A stretch of DNA of 64,000 nt from Aureococcus anophagefferens (GCF_000186865.1 NW_008705588.1:266489-330488); one strand, 5' to 3'; shown: positions 35,427-45,056, counted from the first letter of the stretch. Notes: generated from the letters alone by a model not told the origin. A program made the numbers and translations.

Positions 35427-38400
35427 TTACTCGGCGAAGAGGTCCCTGACGGCGTCGGGCGGCGCGCGCGGCCGGCCCGTCTCCGCGTCGACGCAGACGC
35501 ACGTGATCCGCGCGCGCGCGGCGGGCGCGCCGCCGACGGCGACGGCCTGGTCGAAGACGATGCGCGTCCGCGCGAGCGTCACGTCCGCGAGGACGTCCAC
35601 CTCGGCCCCGAGGGCGACGTCGACGGGCTTGAAGCGGAGCTCGTCCACGAGCGCGACGACGACGATGACGCCCGAGTCCTGCAGCGCCGCGAGCCCCGCC
35701 GGCCCGCCGAGGAAGGTCGACCGCGTCCGCTCGAAGGCGCGCAGGCACGCGTCGAGGCTGAGGCTGCCGTCGCTGTAGGCAGCCGCGGTCTTCCCGTCGC
35801 GGCCGTCGAGGTCGTCGTGGCGCGCGACGTGGACCGCGGCCGCGCGGACGCCGCCCTCCGGCGGCGCGGCCCCGAGCGCGGCGACGGCGACGTCCGCCGT
35901 CGACGTCGTCGCGGTCATGAGCGCGTCGCCGCCGCGGAGGATGCGCTGGTCGAAGCGGCCGTCGTCGCGACGCGTCGTCGCGACTTCCAGCGAGTCGCCG
36001 AGCTTCGCGGGCTTGGCGTACTTCATGCCGTCGACGGCGCGCAGGCGACCGGGCAGGCCGTACTCGAAGAACTTGAAGTAGTTGGCGTAGAAGACGACCT
36101 GGAACGCGTCCGTCGACTCGATGAAGACGTCGACCGCCGTCGTCGTCGTCGCGACGGCCGCGGCCTCGGCGGGGGCGGCCTCGGCGGGGGCGGGGGCGGG
36201 GGCGGGGGCGGCCTCGGCGGCCTCGGCGGGGGCGGCCTCGGCGGCCTCGGCGGGGGCGGCCTCGGCGGCCTCGGCGGGGGCGGCCGCGGCCTCGGCGGGG
36301 GCGGCCGTGGCGGTGGCGTGATCGGAGAGCCAGGCGGCCCCCTCGGCCGAGGAGAGCCAGGCGACTCTGGCTCTGGCTCTGGCCTGCTCGTACTTGGTTG
36401 GGCCCTTTCCGACAAGGCCCACGGTTGGCGCGGTGTGGCTCGTCGAGCCATCGGCCGCGGCCTTGGCGGGGGCAGCCGTGGCCGCGGCGGACTCGGCGCG
36501 ACGACGGCGACGCTGCTGCGCAGCCTGCGCGATTCCGGGCCCGAGATCGAGCCAGGCGGCTCTGCGCTCCGCCTGCTCGGACTTGTCTGGACCCGGGCCC
36601 TTGATGAGGCCAGCGGTGTTCGCGCCGCCCACGGCCTCGGGCTTGTCCTGCGTGAAGGCCTCCAGGGACGCGGCGACGCGGCCGCCGAGCGGCGGCACGT
36701 GGCCCTTGACGTTCTCGCCCGCCGGGGCCGAGCCACCGGCCGCGGCCTCGGCGGGGGCGGCCGTCGCCGCGGGTTCGGCCGTGGCGGCGGCGGAACCGGA
36801 GAGCCAGGCGGCTCTGCGCGCCGCCTGCTCGGACTTGCTTGGGCCCTTTCCGACAAGACCCGCGGTTGGCGCGGTGTGACTCGTCGAGCCACCGGCCGCG
36901 GCCTTGGCGGGGGCGGCCTTGGCCGCGGCGGAAGCGGCGCGACGACGGCGACGCTCCTGCGCAGCCTGCGCGATTCCGGGCCCGAGATCGAGCCAAGCGG
37001 CTCTGCGCTCCGCCTGCTCGGACTTGTCTGGACCCGGGCCCTTGATGAGGCCCGCGGTGTTCGCGTTGGGCATCGAGCCATCGGCCGCGGCCTTGGCGGG
37101 GGCGGCCGTCGCCGCGGGGGCGGCCGTCGCCGCGGGTTCGGCCGTCGCCGCGGGTTCGGCCGTCGCCGCGGGGGCGGCCGTCGCCGCGGGGGCGGCCATG
37201 GCGGCGGCGCGACGTCGGCGACGCTGCTGCGCAGCCTGCAGGAGTCCGGGTCCGACATCGAGCCAGGCGGCTCTGCGCTCCGCCTTCTCGGACATGCTCG
37301 GGCCCGGGCCCTTGACGAAGCCCGCGGCGGCCCCCCAGTGGCTCGTCGAGGCACCGGCCGCGGCCTTGGTGGGGGCGGCCGTTGCCGCGGGGGCGGCCGT
37401 CGCCGCGGGTTCGGCCGTCGCCGCGGGTTCGGCCGTCGCCGCGGGTTCGGCCGTCGCCGCGGGTTCGGCCGTCGCCGCGGGGGCGGCCGTTGTCGCGGGG
37501 GCGGCCGTGGCGGCGGCGCGACGTCGGCGACGCTGCTGCGCAGCCTGCGCGATTCCGGGCCCGAGATCGAGCCAGGCGGCTCTGCGCTCCGCCTTCTCGG
37601 ACATGCTCGGGCCCGGGCCCTTGACGAAGCCCGCGGCGGCCCCCCAGTGGCTCGTCGAGGCACCGGCCGCGGCCTTGGTGGGGGCGGCCGTTGCCGCGGG
37701 GGCGGCGGAACCGGCGGCGGAACCGGCGCGACGTCGGCGACGCTGCTGCGCAGCCTGCGCGTGTCCGGGCCCGAGGTCGAGCCAAGCGGCTCTGCGCTCC
37801 GCCCGCTCGGACATGGACATGCTTGGACCCGGGCCCTTGACGAGGCCCGCGGTGGACGCCACGGGGCTCATCGGGTCACCGGCCGCGGCCTTGGCGGGGG
37901 CGGCCGCGGCCGCGGGGGGCTGCTCGGCGGCCGACTGCTCGCCGAGGCCGGCGAGCTGCGTCGCCGTCGCCGTCGCCGCGCGCGCGGCCACGGCCAGCGC
38001 CGCGGCCTCCTCCGCGCTCAACACCACGGGCACGTCCGCGTTGTCCGGGAGCAACGCCGGTTCGGACGAGTCGCCCCCGGCCTCGGGCTTTTGCGTGAAG
38101 GCCTCCAGGGACGCGGCGACGCGGCCGCCGAGCGGCGGCACCGCGGCCTCCTCCGCACTCAACACCACGGGCACGTCCGCGTTGCCCGGGAGCAACGCCG
38201 GTTCGGACGAGTCGCCCACGGCCTCGGGCTTCTGCGTGAAGGCCTCCAGGGACGCGGCGACGCGGCCGCCGAGCGGCGGCACCGCGGCCTCCTCCGCACT
38301 CAACACCACGGGCACGTCCGCGTTGCCCGGGAGCAACGCCGGTTCGGACGAGTCGCCCACGGCCTCGGGCTTGTCCTGCGTGAAGGCCTCCAGGGACGCG

Positions 38401-38681
38401 GCGACGCGGCCGCCGAGCGGCGGCACGTCGCCCGCCGGGGCCGAGCCACCGACCGCGGCCTCGGCGGGGGCGGCCGTCGCCGCGGGTTCGGCCGTGGCGG
38501 CGGCGGAACCGCCCGCGGTGGACGGTGGGCGCCTACTCGAGCCACCGGTGTCCTCGACGACCGCCGCGGCCGCGCGCGTGGGAAGGCGGTAACGAGGAAC
38601 GGCGGCATGTAGGGCAAGGCATTCAAATGAGTGCGCCCAGAGCGCAGCGCAACCAAGAATTCGCACAATTCGAGCAGCCAT
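35427..38681 (-). CDS. Repeat-rich secretory protein with C-terminal hotdog (acyl-CoA thioesterase-like) domain
   Basis: 1084 residues from ATG 38681. A signal-like start (MAARIVRILGCAALWAHSF) leads about 800 residues of repeats. Three copies of a 47-residue unit (VPPLGGRVAASLEAFTQ... ending VVLSAEEAA) come first, then seven copies of a unit built on KGPGPSMSEKAERRAAWLDL and QAAQQRRRRR, separated by Ala/Pro/Thr hexads (ATAEPA). The last ~240 residues are a 4HBT hotdog fold: FIESTDAFQVVFYANYFKF, YGLPGRLRAVDGMKYAKPA and FKPVDVALGAEVDVLADVTL. Such domains hydrolyse acyl-CoA or acyl-ACP. The role of the repeats is unknown. Start choice rests on the hydrophobic leader. Confidence 0.7.
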   Translation of the reverse strand: MAARIVRILGCAALWAHSFECLALHAAVPRYRLPTRAAAAVVEDTGGSSRRPPSTAGGSAAATAEPAATAAPAEAAVGGSAPAGDVPPLGGRVAASLEAFTQDKPEAVGDSSEPALLPGNADVPVVLSAEEAAVPPLGGRVAASLEAFTQKPEAVGDSSEPALLPGNADVPVVLSAEEAAVPPLGGRVAASLEAFTQKPEAGGDSSEPALLPDNADVPVVLSAEEAAALAVAARAATATATQLAGLGEQSAAEQPPAAAAAPAKAAAGDPMSPVASTAGLVKGPGPSMSMSERAERRAAWLDLGPGHAQAAQQRRRRRAGSAAGSAAPAATAAPTKAAAGASTSHWGAAAGFVKGPGPSMSEKAERRAAWLDLGPGIAQAAQQRRRRRAAATAAPATTAAPAATAEPAATAEPAATAEPAATAEPAATAAPAATAAPTKAAAGASTSHWGAAAGFVKGPGPSMSEKAERRAAWLDVGPGLLQAAQQRRRRRAAAMAAPAATAAPAATAEPAATAEPAATAAPAATAAPAKAAADGSMPNANTAGLIKGPGPDKSEQAERRAAWLDLGPGIAQAAQERRRRRAASAAAKAAPAKAAAGGSTSHTAPTAGLVGKGPSKSEQAARRAAWLSGSAAATAEPAATAAPAEAAAGGSAPAGENVKGHVPPLGGRVAASLEAFTQDKPEAVGGANTAGLIKGPGPDKSEQAERRAAWLDLGPGIAQAAQQRRRRRAESAAATAAPAKAAADGSTSHTAPTVGLVGKGPTKYEQARARARVAWLSSAEGAAWLSDHATATAAPAEAAAAPAEAAEAAPAEAAEAAPAEAAEAAPAPAPAPAEAAPAEAAAVATTTTAVDVFIESTDAFQVVFYANYFKFFEYGLPGRLRAVDGMKYAKPAKLGDSLEVATTRRDDGRFDQRILRGGDALMTATTSTADVAVAALGAAPPEGGVRAAAVHVARHDDLDGRDGKTAAAYSDGSLSLDACLRAFERTRSTFLGGPAGLAALQDSGVIVVVALVDELRFKPVDVALGAEVDVLADVTLARTRIVFDQAVAVGGAPAARARITCVCVDAETGRPRAPPDAVRDLFAE
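36430..37880. repeat. Coding array of seven KGPGP/RRAAWLDL units with Ala-Pro-Thr spacers
   Basis: Near-identical blocks, for example 37205-37390 and 37513-37700, alternate with runs of the 18-bp unit gccgtcgccgcgggttcg. All are in frame within the hotdog protein. The high nucleotide identity suggests recent expansion or homogenisation. Confidence 0.9.
38005..38428. repeat. 141-bp coding tandem repeat, three copies
   Basis: The marker aacaccacgggcacgtccgc recurs at 38020, 38161 and 38302, a period of exactly 141 bp (47 codons). The copies are nearly identical and encode the N-terminal units of the hotdog-domain protein. Confidence 0.95.
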
Positions 38682-38750
38682 CGCGGCGAACAGATCGAAC
38701 GTCACTACTGCTCGTGATGGGCAACAGTAGCTAAAACGCCTGCCGGCACG
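38682..38750. promoter_or_regulatory. Shared 69-bp gap between divergent genes
   Basis: It separates the ATGs of the hotdog-domain and TIR-like genes, one of the shortest divergent gaps in the window. It is less GC-rich than its flanks. It must hold both 5' UTRs and any core promoter. No named motif recognised. Confidence 0.4.
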
Positions 38751-40841
38751 ATGGGCAGCCCGGCGCACCGGCTGGACCCTCCGCGCATGGAGCTACCGAC
38801 GCGGGAGGCAGAGGCGCTCTCTCGCGATGGCCTGCTCGACGAGGCCGCGGCGGCGCCCTCCGACGACGACGTCGAGCCACACGCCGAGGCGCCGCCCTCC
38901 GACGACGACCTCTGCGACGGGACGGATTTCTCCGACGACGGCGCCACCGACGACGACATCTCGAGGGTGCATTTCGACGACGACGGCGCCGGCGGCGAGC
39001 TCGTGTCGAGCCTCAGCATGATCCAGCTCGACGTGTCGCCGTCGCGGTCGTCGTGGTCCGCGTGCCCGACGCGGCTGCTGCGCGACACGCACACGACGGG
39101 CGACGGCGACGCGGAGACGCCGGCGCCGCGGAGGAGCCGCGACGAGGCCGTCGCCGACGCCCTGCGGCGCGCGCGGCGCGAGGGCCGGCGCCAGCGCTTC
39201 CGCGTCTCCTGCACGACGGGCGTCCTCGGCGCGGCCGCGACGGGCGCCGGCTGCCTCTTGGTGGTGACGCAGAGGGTCGCGTCCGACGCGTGGTACGCCG
39301 GCGGCGTGAGCCTCACGCCGGGCCTCGTCTGCTTCCTCCTCGCCGTGCGGCCCTGCGACCGGCGCGCCGTCGTCGCCGTCGCCTACGTCGCGGCGACGGT
39401 CGCGCTCATGTGCTGCGTGGTGTCCGTCGCCGAGGCCGCGCGCCACGGCGGCGGCGGCTGCGACGCGCGGGACGAGGCGGACCCGTGGTACTGCGCCGCG
39501 TTCCTCGTCGCCTGGTGGGCGGCGCTGGCGGTCGTCGCGGCGGAGGCGGGCGTCGCCGCGGCGCGGTCGGCGCGGCTCCGCGGCGGCGCGCTGGCCGCGG
39601 TCTGGCGCGTCGTCGGCCGCGCGGCGCTCGAGCTCGGCGCGCTGCTGGTCGTGGACCGCGTCGTCGGGATCGTCGCCGGCGCCTACGACCCGGCCCGGTC
39701 GTCGCCGCGGCAGGCGGCCTGGTTCGCGGCCGTGCCGCTCGAGCTCCTGGTCGTCGGCTGCGCGACGCGGCGCGACGCGTTCCGGTCGACGGTCCACGCG
39801 TTTTTAGCGTCCCGCGACGAGCGGTCGCGGGTCGCGGCCGTCGTCGCGGGCCTCATGCACGGGAGCGACCCGGACGTCGTCCGGGCCGCGGCGACGCGCC
39901 AACTTCGGGCCGTGTCCCTCGCGGACGTCGCCTACGAGGACTTCGTGCCGACGCCCGCGGCCGCGGGCCCGGCGCGGGACGCGTCCGTCGGCGCCAAGTT
40001 CGGCGAGATCGACGCGTTCCTGTCCCACTCCTGGAGCGACCCCGTCGACGCAAAATGGCGCGCGTTGCAGGCCTGGCGGCGCCGCTTCAAGCGGAGGCGC
40101 GGCCGCGAGCCCCTCGTCTGGATCGACAAGTACTGCATCCGCCAGGGCGCCGACATCTCCGAGCAGCTCGCCGTGCTGCCGATCTTCTTAGCGGCCTGCG
40201 ACCGGCTCCTCGTGCTCAAGGGCCCGACGTACCTCGACCGGCTCTGGTGCGTCATGGAGCTCTTCGTCTTCTTCGCCATGGGCGCGCCCCTGTCGAAGAT
40301 CGACCTGCGGCTCCTCGACGAGCCCCGGCCGGCGGAGGGCGGCGACGACGAGTCCAAGGACGAGGAGCGGCCGAGCGCGGCGAGCCGCCGCCGCGCGTCG
40401 TCGGCCGCCGAGAGTTTGCGCGCGTCGCTCGCGGCCTTCGACGTGCGGTCTACGGCCTGCCGGGGCGAGGCGACGCGCGACGCGCTCCTGGGCATCATCG
40501 AGTCCGGCTTCGGCTCCCACGGCGCCTTCGACGACGCGCTCGCGGCGACGCTCCACCACGTCCACGCGCGCCGGGAGCTCCGGTCGCTCCGGTCGCGCGC
40601 GACGCCCGAGCCGTCGACGGCGCGGTCGCGGCGCCCGAGCCTGGCCACGACGCGCGGCGACGCCGACGACCCGTCGACGTCGAGCCTCGACAGCGCGAGC
40701 AGGACGCCGCGGTCCTCGTGGTGGCGCCTCGGCTCGAGCAAGCACCGCTTCGTCTTCAAGGCGTCGTCGCAGCGCGGCTCCCAGCTCGCGCTGTCGTCCT
40801 CCGAGTCCCGCGCCCCCGTCCGCGGGAACCTTACGACCTAG
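38751..40841 (+). CDS. Multi-pass membrane protein with TIR-like domain
   Basis: 696 residues. An acidic disordered head (~130 residues) is followed by about six TM helices (residues 155-345; for example CTTGVLGAAATGAGCLLVV, VAVAYVAATVALMCCVV). A soluble domain begins FGEIDAFLSHSWSDPVDAKW, then RGREPLVWIDKYCIRQGADI, LPIFLAACDRLLVLKGPTYL and DRLWCVMELFVFF. This is the TIR-like fold common in algal membrane proteins; the Glu in VMELFV sits where SARM-type NADases have theirs, but activity is unproven. A Ser/Arg-rich tail follows. The TAG stop overlaps the TAG of the convergent gene. Confidence 0.75.
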   Translation: MGSPAHRLDPPRMELPTREAEALSRDGLLDEAAAAPSDDDVEPHAEAPPSDDDLCDGTDFSDDGATDDDISRVHFDDDGAGGELVSSLSMIQLDVSPSRSSWSACPTRLLRDTHTTGDGDAETPAPRRSRDEAVADALRRARREGRRQRFRVSCTTGVLGAAATGAGCLLVVTQRVASDAWYAGGVSLTPGLVCFLLAVRPCDRRAVVAVAYVAATVALMCCVVSVAEAARHGGGGCDARDEADPWYCAAFLVAWWAALAVVAAEAGVAAARSARLRGGALAAVWRVVGRAALELGALLVVDRVVGIVAGAYDPARSSPRQAAWFAAVPLELLVVGCATRRDAFRSTVHAFLASRDERSRVAAVVAGLMHGSDPDVVRAAATRQLRAVSLADVAYEDFVPTPAAAGPARDASVGAKFGEIDAFLSHSWSDPVDAKWRALQAWRRRFKRRRGREPLVWIDKYCIRQGADISEQLAVLPIFLAACDRLLVLKGPTYLDRLWCVMELFVFFAMGAPLSKIDLRLLDEPRPAEGGDDESKDEERPSAASRRRASSAAESLRASLAAFDVRSTACRGEATRDALLGIIESGFGSHGAFDDALAATLHHVHARRELRSLRSRATPEPSTARSRRPSLATTRGDADDPSTSSLDSASRTPRSSWWRLGSSKHRFVFKASSQRGSQLALSSSESRAPVRGNLTT

Positions 40842-41452
40842 CCGAGGAGCTGCTCGTCCGTGGGGCCGTCGCCGGGCTTCTCGTTCATGCGGTCGATGAG
40901 CTCGTTGAGCTTCTCCTCCTTGCGCTTCTCCGAGGACAGGACGAGGAGCGCGAGCTGCTCGTGCATGGTCCGCTTCTTCGCGAGCGCGGCCTCGCGCGCG
41001 TCCTTCGCCTTGACGTAGGCGGCCTCCTTGGTTTTAAAATCCCGGTCGAGCCACGCGAGGTCGCGCTGGCACTCCTCGAGCTTGGAGCGGAGGACGCCGA
41101 CGTCCTCGGCCTCCTTGACCTTGAGCTTCTTGAGCTCCGTCTCGAAGACCGCGAGCCGCCGCGCCTCGGCGGCGACCTTCTCGCGCTGCGCGTCGAGGCT
41201 CGCCTTGACCTGCGACTCCTTCTCGCTCGTCGCCCGCTGCGTCCGCGCGAGCGTCGCCACCGCGGGCTCCGCCGGCGCGGCGGGCGCCGGCGCCGGCGCC
41301 GGCGCGTCGTCGCCAAAGAGGTCCTCGGCGTCCTCCATCTCCCGCTCCAGCGCCGCCGCGCTGTCCTCTGCGGCGGCGACGGCCGCCGCCGTCGACGACG
41401 TCGCCGGCGGCGCGGGCGGGCTCGGCGGCTTGTCTTTCAAGTTGGCCCACAT
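40838..41452 (-). CDS. Coiled-coil protein, unknown
   Basis: 204 residues. A Pro/Ala-rich head (MWANLKDKPPSPPAPPATS) and an acidic EDAEDLFGDD patch lead into a long coiled coil (residues ~75-190: LDAQREKVAAEARRLAVFE, VLRSKLEECQRDLAWLDRDF). No enzyme motif. Probably a structural or adaptor protein. The stop codon shares the palindrome CTAG (40838-40841) with the neighbour's stop, so the two coding regions overlap by three bases. Confidence 0.65.
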   Translation of the reverse strand: MWANLKDKPPSPPAPPATSSTAAAVAAAEDSAAALEREMEDAEDLFGDDAPAPAPAPAAPAEPAVATLARTQRATSEKESQVKASLDAQREKVAAEARRLAVFETELKKLKVKEAEDVGVLRSKLEECQRDLAWLDRDFKTKEAAYVKAKDAREAALAKKRTMHEQLALLVLSSEKRKEEKLNELIDRMNEKPGDGPTDEQLLG

Positions 41453-41691
41453 TGATGCGTCTTTCGGCGGTCGCGGCGCGTCCTAGTACTCGGTCGTGGC
41501 GTGCGACGCGTCCTATTAATGCGCAAACAAGTCGCACATGCGCTCGATCTGCACGGCCAAGTCAAGAGTGCTGTGGACTCGAACGTCAATTCCACCGGTA
41601 CCGGTCCAAGAGCAAGGTAATACTATTTATTACCCCTTGCCAAGAGGCTTCCAAGAAACGCGCGCTACGGAGCCTCTACGGCCTTCCACAC

Positions 41692-43242
41692 CTAGAACGC
41701 CCCCCGCGACCGGCGTCCCTGTCCCGGGTCCCAGCCGAACGTCGCGCAGCGGCCGCCCTGGAGCGCCTTGCGGTCGTGGACGACGAGGCACGGCGAGCCG
41801 CCGCCGCAGCGGAGCTTGTCGCAGTTCCACGCGCGGCAGATCTCCTTTCCGAGGACGTCGACGGCGAGCGTCGGGTGGGCCCACAGGGCCTCGCGGAACG
41901 CGTACTGCGTGCCGCCGCCGGAGGAGACGAGGCTCGGCGCGGCCGCGGCCGCGAGGATCTTCCTGCGGTGCGCGTCGTACGCGTCCGTCAACAGCGCGTC
42001 GAGCGCCGGCCCCGCGCGCGCGGCGACGACGCCCGTGTTCGGCTCCGGCCGGCACTCGAAGCGGGGCGCCCAGGGCGACCCTGTCGCGTCGCCGCACCGC
42101 GCCTCGAGGGCCGCGTCGGAGCTCGACGCGTTCGCGTCGCCGTCCGCGAGCAGCGCCGCGGCGCCCGGCGCGCGGAACGCGGGCAGGAGCCGGTAGCCCG
42201 CGCGGCCGTTGGAGCCCGCGCGGTCGAAGGGCCGCAGCGCGCCCCGGAGCGCCACGGTCGCGGCGCCGCGCGCGACGCGCGCGAGGACCGCCGCGAGCGC
42301 GCCGGACGAGCACGCCTTGACGTCCGCGTCGAGGAAGAGCGTGTGGTCGAAGGGCGTCGACGCCCAGGCCTGCGACGAGAACGTCTCGCGGCGCGCCACA
42401 AAATCGAAGGGACGCCGGCGCGGGGCCAGGATCTGGTAGAGGCCGCTTAATGTCCCGCCGAGGTCCGCGTCGAAGCCCGCCCGGACGGCGGCCGCGTCGA
42501 CGTCGTCCGCGCGGACCGCGACGCGCTCGGCGACGTCGAAGACCTTGCCCTGGGACGGCGTGAGCAGGCGCTCGAACTCGAGGTCCGGGTGCGTGTACAA
42601 GGCGAAGGCCGCGGCGCCGCCGCCGCCGGGGCACGCGACGCGGCCGAGCCGCTTCAGCGCGCGCGTCGTCGCCGACGCGTCGACGAGGAACTTGCGCGCC
42701 GTCTCCCACTGCACGAGGTCCCGCGGCGGCGGGTTCATGACCGTCATCACGACGCCGCAGCCGCGCCGCGCCGCCCGCCCGACGTCGAGGGCCCGCGCGA
42801 CCGGCGAGTCCGCCCCGAGCGGCGGAAGCCGCGACGCGACCGCGGCCAAAGCGTCGGGGCCCGGCCGCTCCACAAAGTCGCTGGGCACGCCGCCGCGCCG
42901 GAGCCGCGCGGGCCGGAAGCCGGCGAGCGCGTGGCCGCCGTAGAGGTGCGCGAACGCCGCCGCGGACTCGTTCGCGGGGAGCAGCGGTTTCACGGGGCCC
43001 CAGACCCGCGCGGCCTGGCGCGCGGCGCCGCGCGGCGGCTTCGGCTGCGGCTGCGGCGCCGGCGCCGGCGGCGCCACGCGCGCGTGCAGCGCGACCTGGG
43101 CCGCGCAGACCGCCGCGACGAGGATGGAACCGGCCCAGACGCGCCGCAGCCGCGCGGCTGAGCCCTGGCAGCAGAAGCGGTGCAGCGGCTCCTCGCAGGC
43201 TTCGACGCAGCAGTCGTCGTCGCGAGGTCTCGCGAGCATCAT
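41692..43242 (-). CDS. Type II membrane GT-A-like glycosyltransferase
   Basis: 516 residues. A Cys-rich cytosolic tail, a TM anchor (VWAGSILVAAVCAAQVAL, ~residues 35-52) and a Pro-rich stem show a Golgi type II layout. The lumenal domain has CGVVMTVMNPPPRDLVQWET, SGLYQILAPRRRPFDFVA, the DxD metal motif in FDHTLFLDADVKACSSG, and PEPNTGVVAARAG, typical of nucleotide-diphospho-sugar transferases. The acceptor and sugar are unknown. Together with the GT25 and sulfotransferase genes it points to active glycan building. Confidence 0.7.
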   Translation of the reverse strand: MMLARPRDDDCCVEACEEPLHRFCCQGSAARLRRVWAGSILVAAVCAAQVALHARVAPPAPAPQPQPKPPRGAARQAARVWGPVKPLLPANESAAAFAHLYGGHALAGFRPARLRRGGVPSDFVERPGPDALAAVASRLPPLGADSPVARALDVGRAARRGCGVVMTVMNPPPRDLVQWETARKFLVDASATTRALKRLGRVACPGGGGAAAFALYTHPDLEFERLLTPSQGKVFDVAERVAVRADDVDAAAVRAGFDADLGGTLSGLYQILAPRRRPFDFVARRETFSSQAWASTPFDHTLFLDADVKACSSGALAAVLARVARGAATVALRGALRPFDRAGSNGRAGYRLLPAFRAPGAAALLADGDANASSSDAALEARCGDATGSPWAPRFECRPEPNTGVVAARAGPALDALLTDAYDAHRRKILAAAAAPSLVSSGGGTQYAFREALWAHPTLAVDVLGKEICRAWNCDKLRCGGGSPCLVVHDRKALQGGRCATFGWDPGQGRRSRGAF

Positions 43243-43373
43243 CGGGTCGTATGCGCGGGCTGGCTAGCTAGGGCTGGCCAGCTAGGGCTGCCCATCCAAG
43301 CTCGACCATCGTGCTATCATTGTGCAAGGTGATTCTTGCACCCATCTTGCATGCGATGTTTACCTGTGTGAGC

Positions 43374-43473
43374 TGTGCGTGATGGAAGCCAAACTCGATG
43401 CTCGGCAGCCCTAACAAGCCACATGTGCGTGATGGAAGCCAAACTCGATGCTCGGCAGCCCTAACAAGCCACA
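43374..43473. repeat. 50-bp perfect tandem duplication
   Basis: Copies at 43374-43423 and 43424-43473 are the same, each containing gatggaagccaaactcgatg. They lie just upstream of the LIM-DA1 gene. An earlier stretch (43257-43293) repeats gctagggctggc. Confidence 0.95.
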
Positions 43474-43500
43474 TGTCCGGCAGCCCATGCGGCGTCTAGG

Positions 43501-44787
43501 ATGCCGTCGATCCGCGAGCTCCGCCGCCACCTCGACGCCGCCGGCGTCGACCACAGCGCGGCGCGGGACCGCGGCGCGCTCGAGGAGCTCTGCGTCTCCC
43601 GCGGGCTGGCGCGGCGGGAGCCGGCGCCGAGCCAGCCCTGCGCGGCGTGCCGCGAGCCGCTGGCGGGCCCGGTCGTCGAGATCGGCGGGAGGCCGTACCA
43701 CCGGCGCTGCGCGGTCTGCGCGGTCTGCGCCGTCGCGCTCGGGAAGGAGGTCGTCGTGCGGCGGGACGGCGCGTTCAGCTGCGAGCGCTGCGCGCGGGCG
43801 GCGCTCGAGGCGACGGCGCCCAAGTGCGGCGCGTGCGACGCCGCCGTCGTCGACGGCGGCTGCCAGGTCGACGGCGCGCACTTCCACCGCGCGTGCGTCC
43901 GCTGCGCCGCGTGCGCCAGGGCCCTCGTGTCGACGGCGCCGGGATCGACGAAGCACCGCATCAAGATGGGCAAGGACCGCAAGGTCTACTGCCACGGCTG
44001 CCTCGAGGAGCGGTTCGGCGAGATCTGCGGCTGCTGCGGCAAGCCCGCGATCCGCTACGCGCGGAGCGAGGCCACGGGCCAGTCGTTGTGCCTGACCTGC
44101 GTGAAGCGCGCCGGCTGCGACGCGTGCTTCCTGCGCCGGGGAGGCCCGCTCGTCGAGCGTGACGGCTTCAAGCACTGCGACGTCTGCGACGCGACGGCCG
44201 TGACCTCCGACGCCGACGCGAACGCGATCATGAGCGAGGTCGTCGACTGGCTCCGGCGCGCGCACGGCCTCCGCTCCTTTCTCGAGGACGAGGGACTCAA
44301 GGGCCTCGGCGTGCGGCTCGTCGACGAGCAGCGCATGACGACGCTCGCGAAGGGCTCGCGCCACGGGTCGTGCAAGTGCCCGCTCGGCATCACGGTGTCG
44401 GAGCGGCGCGTCGCGGTCTCGAGCGCGTCGCGATCCGAGGACTTCGCCGTGCGAGATGTCTACGCGCGCCGGGGCTTGCCGCGCGCGCGGCTCGCGTCCG
44501 TGCTCGCGCACGAGCTCTGCCACGCGTTCTTCACGATGAAGTCCTTCCGCAAGGCGGGCGAGAGGCCGCTGCCGCTGGCCGTCGAGGAGGGCTGCGCGGA
44601 GCTGTGGGCGTCCCTCTGGCTCGAGGGCCACGACGACCCGTCGTCGCGCACGTTCCTCGCGCTCATGGTCGCGTCGACGGACCCCGTCTACGGCGACGGC
44701 TACCGAAAGGCCAAGGCCGCGTTCCGACGCGCGCCGTCCCTCATCGACTTCATGCGCGGCGTGCGGCGCGCGAAAAAGCTGCCGTAA
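43501..44787 (+). CDS. DA1-like LIM-domain zinc peptidase
   Basis: 428 residues. A SAP-like helix pair (MPSIRELRRHLDAAGVDHSA) starts it. Two LIM zinc fingers follow (CAACREPLAGPVVEIGGRPY, CGACDAAVVDGGCQVDG), plus more Cys pairs (CGCCGKPAIRYA, CDACFLRRGG). The peptidase core has SVLAHELCHAFFTMKSFRK (HExxH-type, HELCH) and PLAVEEGCAELWASLWL with the downstream Glu ligand. Plant DA1 cleaves growth regulators after ubiquitination; this copy lacks a visible UIM. A 50-bp duplication lies upstream. Confidence 0.88.
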   Translation: MPSIRELRRHLDAAGVDHSAARDRGALEELCVSRGLARREPAPSQPCAACREPLAGPVVEIGGRPYHRRCAVCAVCAVALGKEVVVRRDGAFSCERCARAALEATAPKCGACDAAVVDGGCQVDGAHFHRACVRCAACARALVSTAPGSTKHRIKMGKDRKVYCHGCLEERFGEICGCCGKPAIRYARSEATGQSLCLTCVKRAGCDACFLRRGGPLVERDGFKHCDVCDATAVTSDADANAIMSEVVDWLRRAHGLRSFLEDEGLKGLGVRLVDEQRMTTLAKGSRHGSCKCPLGITVSERRVAVSSASRSEDFAVRDVYARRGLPRARLASVLAHELCHAFFTMKSFRKAGERPLPLAVEEGCAELWASLWLEGHDDPSSRTFLALMVASTDPVYGDGYRKAKAAFRRAPSLIDFMRGVRRAKKLP

Positions 44788-45056
44788 GTTAGCTTCTACG
44801 CTTCCGCGGATGATGGTAGTAGCGCGAACAGATAAAAGCGCGGGCAGCGACTTCACGAAGATGATTGCGCAAGGGCAACCATAACCTAGAGAGAGATACC
44901 CCAAACGACCCCGCAGCACACGCCCCTACCCCGCGACGCCGAAGCGCCCGACGAACGGCGCGCGCAGCTCTAGGGTTGCTTGCCGCGCTTACGTCAGGGT
45001 TACGCGCTACTCGGTGAGTCCCAACGCGCGCGTTTGGAGGTCCTAAGTCGTAGGAT

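Noticed and set aside
35817..38612. Long plus-strand frames rich in Gly/Arg over the repeat arrays
   Set aside because: They are shadows of the hotdog protein's repeats; that strand lacks a leader or domain.
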